NCBI GenBank assembly: GCA_023313575.1 | Contig: JAJTTP010000015.1 | Coordinates: forward strand, 434,001 to 498,000 | DNA: 64,000 nucleotides | Reading direction: 5' to 3' | From: Eutypella sp. D-1 | Lineage: Eukaryota > Ascomycota > Sordariomycetes > Xylariales > Diatrypaceae | Shown: piece by piece, positions 58,907 through 64,000 of the stretch | Numbering within the stretch: the first letter of the stretch is position 1 | Layout of the letters: every line of letters begins with the position of its first letter | The notes under the pieces: model-generated | Database searches by the model: none | Seen by the model: the letters and a program-made list of their open reading frames with translations, nothing else | Told to the model about the DNA's origin: nothing | Position numbers and translations under genes: made by a program

Positions 58907-58954
58907 CGGGCTGCACGAAGTAACAACGACAGTTGTCGTGAGGGGCGCAGCCCG
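58907..58954. repeat. Nested inverted repeat able to form a hairpin
   Basis: Outer arms CGGGCTGC (58907-58914) and GCAGCCCG (58947-58954) pair perfectly. Inside them, ACGAC and GTCGT (58926-58939) form a second stem with loop AGTT. An A/T-only stretch follows directly. It may be a structured RNA, a replication element or chance. Confidence 0.4.
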
Positions 58955-59860
58955 ATATATTTATATATTTAGCTCGTAAACCCCCCCTACCCCCATGCAG
59001 TCGGGTTCCTGCGCAATTGGTTCGCCTGCCCCGTTGTGCATTTCAATAGTCCCGTCTTTTATTCGGGTTTCCTCTCCCGCTGAATGGCCGGCCAAGACCA
59101 TCCAGCACGCCCTGGGCTAGCGGTCGCTTACTCCATATGGTAATCGATATACGGCGGATGGCACGTTATATCGTGTGACGGGCCAACAGCGGGGAGAGAG
59201 AGAGAGAGGGCAACGTTGATAAGTAACTGCAGCAGCAGGTTGTATGACTTGTTGGTGGCCCTTGATCTGAGACGGGGCTAACAACAACCACTTTCTTAAA
59301 TGGTCCAGTTCGTGGCGTCTGGCAAAGCCCGAAAGAGAGAGAGAGAGAGAGAGAGAACGCCAACAATGAATGAATCCCACGCAGATCACTCAGCCTAGTC
59401 TTAACTTTCCTCCCCCTCTCTCTAACTCCTTCGTGGACCCGTGAGATCCCACATCGGGCAGGTGGCGCTCTTGCTGACGCCCTCCTCCCCAGCACCAGAT
59501 CGGGGCTTCTCGCTTACCACAAGCCCGGGCAGAACTATTGATACCTACTTATATCGGACATCGGACAGCGTGACATTCGGCCGCCGGGCCCTCTTCGCCT
59601 GGGCTGTGGATGTTCGTGGCCCGACAATTTTAATACGGAATCTGCTGCTCTGTTTCACACACACACGCCTTTGACGATCACTGTCTTCCCCCTCCCTCCC
59701 TCTCAACCCTCCATCCCTCTACAACCAACTCGATGAGCTTGCCAGACCAGAACCAATTCGCCCGCCTGCTACTGGTTCTGAGACATATGGACCTCGCTTG
59801 CATAAAGCTGAGGGTCTAGCGTTTACTTTTTCCCCGTCGATTATTGGATCGCGCTGGTGA

Positions 59861-61712
59861 ATGGGCGGTCAACTCCCCCCCGGCGCCCGCGGGGTTGCCG
59901 CCGTGGTGCTGATATTCTCCTTCATTTCCGAGTTCGCGGGCTTCCTACTCATATGGCTGATATGGACTCATCGCGAGAAGACAAGCTGTAAGTCACACAT
60001 ATGCTAAATGAAGGTCCTTGTATTACATCGTTTCGTGCTGACTTTCGTGTGCCCGAAAGATGTGGCTTGGATCGCGTACTTCACTTGGATCGCTACTACG
60101 ACCAGTATCATCCAGCAGATACACCTATATACGTATGGACTCTTCTCCCATTCTATGAACATCATATTGACTCACAATTACCCATGTATAGGCGATGGGA
60201 AGATGTCATGACCACGCAGTTCCACCACACAGTGGCGACTGCTCCCAGCGCAGAGCTCATAGTTAGCAGTAGCACGACGGGGATGGATCTCGTGCTTTTC
60301 TACATCCGTAGGTATTCTCACCCGGGTTGCAGTCTCAACAGGAATTGACAAATAGTGAACGAACTAGGGTATTCCTCATTCACAATTGGCGCAACCTTCG
60401 TGATGTTTTGGTACGTTCTAGCCCCTTCCTCGAGAGCTTCGACGTCCCGGAGGGGAAAAAAGACAAGAAATCTAACGATAGCTTAAGGGGACTCTTCTTG
60501 GCACTATCCATGCACGGCTACAACCGCATGATCGTGGCCAGCAATCTCGGGAAGGTCGCCTCGATCGTATTCCCCGTCATGTTCATATCGCTTCTTCAAC
60601 TAGACGCGGTCAAGAGATCGTGGATGGGCTTTTTCGTGCTCGCCGACCTGCCACGTGAGAGAACCCCCCCCCTCTATACCGAGATCCCCCCTCCTCCTCC
60701 CTGGCTAACCCCTTTTCTCACAGTTATTCTCAGCTTGATCGGAGGCTGCGTCTTCGTCGGCGCCATCATACGAAAATACGTCCAGACCCGGCGGCAGATC
60801 CGGCGCTGGAGCACGGAGTATCGCTGGAACTTTGAAGGCTCTCGTACGTATCAGCAGCCTAGCTATTCACCTGAGTGTTATGACTTCTTGGGATGTTAGG
60901 CTCACACAATTATAGGCATATATGACAAGTGGCTCCTCGTCCGGTTCTCGATTGGATTCTTTATTCTCGCGTACGTATCACCACCACCTCTCATCCATGT
61001 CCCACCCGACGGGCGACCAATGGCCGTCCACGAAAAGTCGTGAAGCCGCTTAGTTCTGAACGAGCGCTACGGCGCAAACAACGGCTCTACTAACGCCGGG
61101 GAAACCGACCCACACAGACTCTTCAACCTAACGAACATCATCTGCCAGATAGCCTGGCAGAGCAACACGTCGCGGGACACGCTGGCGGGGGACACGGGGT
61201 CGCCAGACACGAGCGCGGCGCGCGCGCGCCACGACAGCGCGCTGTTCCTGCCGGGCGTCTCGTCCTCGCTGCTCGCCTTCGTCGTCTTCGGCACCACTGC
61301 GCCCTTTCGCCGGCGCATGCGCCGCGTCTTCTGGGACAGCTGGCGTGTCGGCGTCGGCCATGCTGATGTCGCGGCAAATGGCAATAACAACAACAACAAT
61401 AATAATAATAACAATAACAATACGCCCTCGGCCTCGACCAAGACCGCGACTTCAGAGGTCTCGGCCCCGCTTCCCGTCATGAAACACGTCTCCGTCTCGC
61501 AGACCTGGACGAAATCCCAGGCCCCCGCGTACGAGGTCACGATTTCCGGGCCGTTGGGCGGCCATAGGACTGTTACTTTTCACGATGACAGAGACTGTGG
61601 TAGAGACGCATGCCGAATCGGAGTCGGGGATGCGGGAACACTGGGCGATCAAGAGGCCGTGGATATCGGTATGCAGGGCATGATAGGGCATTCGGGCCTG
61701 AGATCGGCATAA
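59861..61712 (+). CDS. Seven-transmembrane receptor-like protein (433 aa)
   Basis: Eight exons: 59861-59987, 60060-60132, 60192-60307, 60368-60410, 60482-60654, 60724-60843, 60916-60970 and 61118-61712; all phases agree. The spliced protein has seven hydrophobic helices: VVLIFSFISEFAGFLLIWLI; VAWIAYFTWIATTTSIIQQI; FTIGATFVMFCLRGLFLAL; VASIVFPVMFISLLQL; FVLADLPLILSLIGGCVFVG; WLLVRFSIGFFILALF; and PGVSSSLLAFVVFGT. The loop PSAELIVSSSTTGMDLVLFY and the RSIYD-like RIYDKWLLVRF are marks I associate with a Pezizomycotina-specific family. The topology resembles a G-protein-coupled receptor, but it does not look like the Ste2, Ste3 or cAMP-receptor types. The tail has an Asn run (13 N) and is disordered. 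The ligand is unknown. Exons 4 and 5 (the MFC/LRG junction) are the least certain. Confidence 0.8.
61391..61422 (+). repeat. AAC/AAT trinucleotide repeat coding for polyasparagine
   Basis: About a dozen AAC and AAT codons in a row lie in the tail of the seven-helix protein; mixed codons make it less prone to slippage than a pure repeat. Confidence 0.8.
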
Positions 61713-62885
61713 GGGGTGGGCGTCGATCTTGTCCGGGATAACGGGGGGAGGTTGATACCTCGCAGGCTTACGGAGACTAGCGGATTCGGAATTTAACGCT
61801 ATGGACCGGATGATGGAGAAAAAGAAACCGGGGAAACGGGTTTGGTTATACCACAAGCATTAGCACGGCGCAAATAACAGGGGCGGAACGGTATACGGTT
61901 ACGGCACGGCATGGTGCAATCGTCGAATCTATAGGATACGGTTGGAATTTATTCAGTTTCGGGTTTTGGGGGGGTGGGGGTAAGGTATATATATATGTAT
62001 CCTGGTTCAATGGCTAAAAATACCCTGGTATGGGAAATGATGCATCGTTCGAGGTGGGAATGAGTGGCCTGGTGAGTGAGTAGACGTATGGATAGATGAA
62101 GGATATATCCGTATGATCCAGAAATTTACATCCAAATTCACTAGCCATGTGCTATTTATTAACCCCTACCTATTGCTTTCCTCCATAGCATGAAGCATCC
62201 ATTATATCCCCGAACCTGCCGGTCTCTTAAACCCATTTTTTCAAGAAGTCCAGAAACGGTATCGTATCGTATCGTACCACGATATATCTATCTTTCCAAG
62301 CAAGCCGAGCTTGCCCCTCTAAACATTCTCAACTCACAGCGTGCGTAGGCGAAAAAAAAAGAAAGAGAGAAAGTATTACTTGAAAATTTAGATGTTATCT
62401 CTCTGTCTCTGTCTCTGTCTTCTTCTCTAACCTAAGCGAAACCCAGCTTTGTGATTGATTGGTTGGTTGGATTGGATTGGATTGGTTGATTGATTGATAT
62501 CTCTGTCTACGAAAAAAAAAAAAAAAGCTTTCGATTTTTTGCAAAAGAAAAAAAGGACGCTTCCCGCCACCAAACCAAACCAAACCAAAACCGCCGCACA
62601 CCCATGCTTAGAAACTAAACTTGAACTTTAATCCCTGCTCCGCCCTCCCCCCTTTATTCCGTTGCCACCGTTTAAAGAGAGCCAAAAAAAAAAAGACAAG
62701 CGCCCATGTTTTACTCCTGCTGCTTTTTTCGACGACGGTCTTTGGGAAGAAAAGAAGAACAAAAAAGGGTGCAGAGTGGTTGGTTATAATAAATATGTTA
62801 AAAAAAGAAGAAGTGCTGCGTGCTGTGCGTGCGGGAGCGTGCGTCGCCAGTTTTAAGTAATTCGTTCCCACTTTACTCAGATGAT
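61713..62885. other. 3' intergenic region between convergent genes
   Basis: Lies between the seven-helix gene (+) and the Lam-type gene (-). Simple repeats dominate: CGTAT runs (62261-62275), TCTCTG runs (62400-62420), a GATT/GGTT/GGATT run (62453-62498) and several poly-A runs. Frames here are repeats or antisense. Confidence 0.6.
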
Positions 62886-64000
62886 CTATGCCTCCATAGT
62901 CTCGGCCCTCGTGGTAGGTCCGGACCTCTTACTATTATGATTGCTGTTGTCGTCGTTGTCGTTAACGACGACGTTGTTCTTCCGATCGACGACCGCCTTC
63001 AGGAGCTGAAGCTTCTCCTCCGTGACGCGGATGGCCTCCTCGACCTCGCGCTCGCTCATGCGGTCCTCGCGCACCTTCCTCTCCACCACGCGCGGCTCCA
63101 TCACGCGCCTCCGGATGAAGGGGGGAGGAGGGGCGTCCTGGCTCATGCGGTGGAGGCCCACGCGCTCCTCGAGCCAGTCCCAGAGCTCGCTTTCCTCGCG
63201 CCGCCACATCTCCTCGTAGGCTACGGCGCGTTCTGGACGGCCCCGGAATGCGACGTCCGGGTTGTAGCCGTGCCCTGCTGGTCGGTTGTTGAATCCGATG
63301 CCGAACCACGACGAGAGCAGAAGACCGAAGAGCAACCCGTACAATAAGTTCCCACCGAGGACTGGCTTCAAGATGTCGACGACCGGGCCGAGGATGCAAC
63401 GAAGAGGTTCGAATAGGCCCCAGTCTTCCGTCTTGGATGGTGGCGAGCCCCCGCTGCTCTCGTTGCTTGCCTTCGAAGGTTCTTCTTGTTTGCCCTTGGC
63501 TTTCTTCTTCTTGCCCTTAGCGCCGCCAGGCCCTGATGCCCGTGGTCGGGAAGAGACTGCTGATTTCAGACTTGCAAACAGATCCTTGCAGTATTGGGTC
63601 TGGCCGTCCTTGGCGCCCTTTTCGATAGGTCCTGCGATCATTAGCTTTGAACTAGGACTATTTTGTCTGCTTCGAACTTACCCTTGATCCAACTTTTGCC
63701 AGTCCATTCGATGGCGCAGTTGGCTGTGACACGAGTTGCGTTGTTTTCAGCCCAGGATAGGCAATATTTTGTCTTCACGCTGAAAACGTTGCCGCTTGGG
63801 ACATCGGGAGTCTGAGTGATGACCGACACGTTGACGCTCTTCTCGAGGTCCATGTTTTCTATGCTTTCAGTGACTATGCACTTTGTTTGTTTCGGCCCAA
63901 TCGGGCCATTCAGGGGTTTGATATATGTATAGGACCGCGACTTATTGTCTTGTGTCAAGCCCTTCTTATCCTCCATCTGGAGGTCAAAGCACTTCTGCTC
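62886..64000 (-). CDS. Lam/Ysp2-type sterol transfer protein, C-terminal part (5' end beyond window)
   Basis: Two exons are visible on minus: one from beyond 64000 to 63682, and 63631-62886. Lam proteins are ER-anchored and move sterols at contact sites through a StAR-like VASt domain. The visible part starts inside that domain: RSYTYIKPLNGPIGPKQTKC, VPSGNVFSVKTKYCLSW, and ANCAIEWTGKSWIKG joined by splicing to PIEKGAKDGQTQYCKDLF. A Lys-rich linker (GKKKKAKGKQEE) leads to one membrane helix (LLYGLLFGLLLSSWFGIGF), then a C-terminal region with EEMWRREESELWDWLEERVG and a coiled coil (EREVEEAIRVTEEKLQLLKA). The frame is open to the window edge. GRAM and any PH-like domain would lie beyond it, so the exact paralogue cannot be named. 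Confidence 0.88.

Larger units (their letters stand above)
58091..59860. other. Divergent promoter region between Nse1 and the seven-helix gene
   Basis: 1.8 kb with no supported gene. It holds the paired ACGCGT boxes (58261-58285), a nested hairpin (58907-58954), GA dinucleotide runs (59193-59210 and 59331-59357) and ACCTACCTAGGT words (around 58358 and 58589). Confidence 0.6.

Overview
The window is nuclear DNA of a filamentous ascomycete (Pezizomycotina). Genes carry several short introns (about 50-190 bp) with GTANGT donors, CTAAC branch sites and YAG acceptors. The products are typical of the group: Zn2Cys6 and C2H2 regulators, a DASH subunit, Bre2, a Dal5-type permease and a DUF1774-type protein. 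Intergenic DNA is rich in short palindromic words such as ACCTAGGT and AGGTACC, which I associate with Sordariomycetes; a Xylariales-like fungus is my guess, not a demonstrated placement.

Layout. 1-12.1 kb: one C2H2-finger gene (+), then a gene-poor 8.5 kb. 12.1-23.5 kb: APC2 (+), a small Ser-rich ORF (+), DASH subunit Ask1 (-) and a 910-aa disordered protein (-). 27.8-30.7 kb: a Lys-rich coiled-coil protein (+) convergent with a ubiquitin C-terminal hydrolase (-). 31.8-34.9 kb: a tandem pair of Cys-rich single-pass membrane glycoprotein genes (+). 36.3-45 kb: a possible catabolic mini-cluster of a Zn2Cys6 regulator (-), a peroxisomal FAD amine/fructosyl-amino-acid oxidase (-) and a divergent MFS permease (+). 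45.6 kb: a 255-bp MITE. 47-64 kb: a DUF1774-type membrane protein (+), a phosphopantetheinyl transferase (+), a tRNA-Arg(CCU) gene, Bre2/Ash2 (+), a membrane protein of unknown function (-), Nse1 (-), a seven-helix receptor-like protein (+), and the 3' part of a Lam/Ysp2-type sterol transfer protein (-) cut by the right edge.

Several genes act in chromosome biology: APC2 (mitotic ubiquitin ligase), Ask1 (kinetochore-microtubule coupling), Nse1 (SMC5/6 repair) and Bre2 (H3K4 methylation). They are not clustered as an operon would be. The regulator-oxidase-permease trio is the only group whose adjacency suggests a joint function.

The most unusual item is the tRNA-Arg(CCU) gene. Besides a normal 12-nt anticodon-loop intron, its D-loop is split by a 68-nt insert that looks like a spliceosomal intron (GT start, CTAAC branch site, CAG end). 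Exact removal of that insert restores a standard 7-nt D-loop. All exon structures were inferred by hand from splice motifs, reading frame and family conservation; no transcript data were available.
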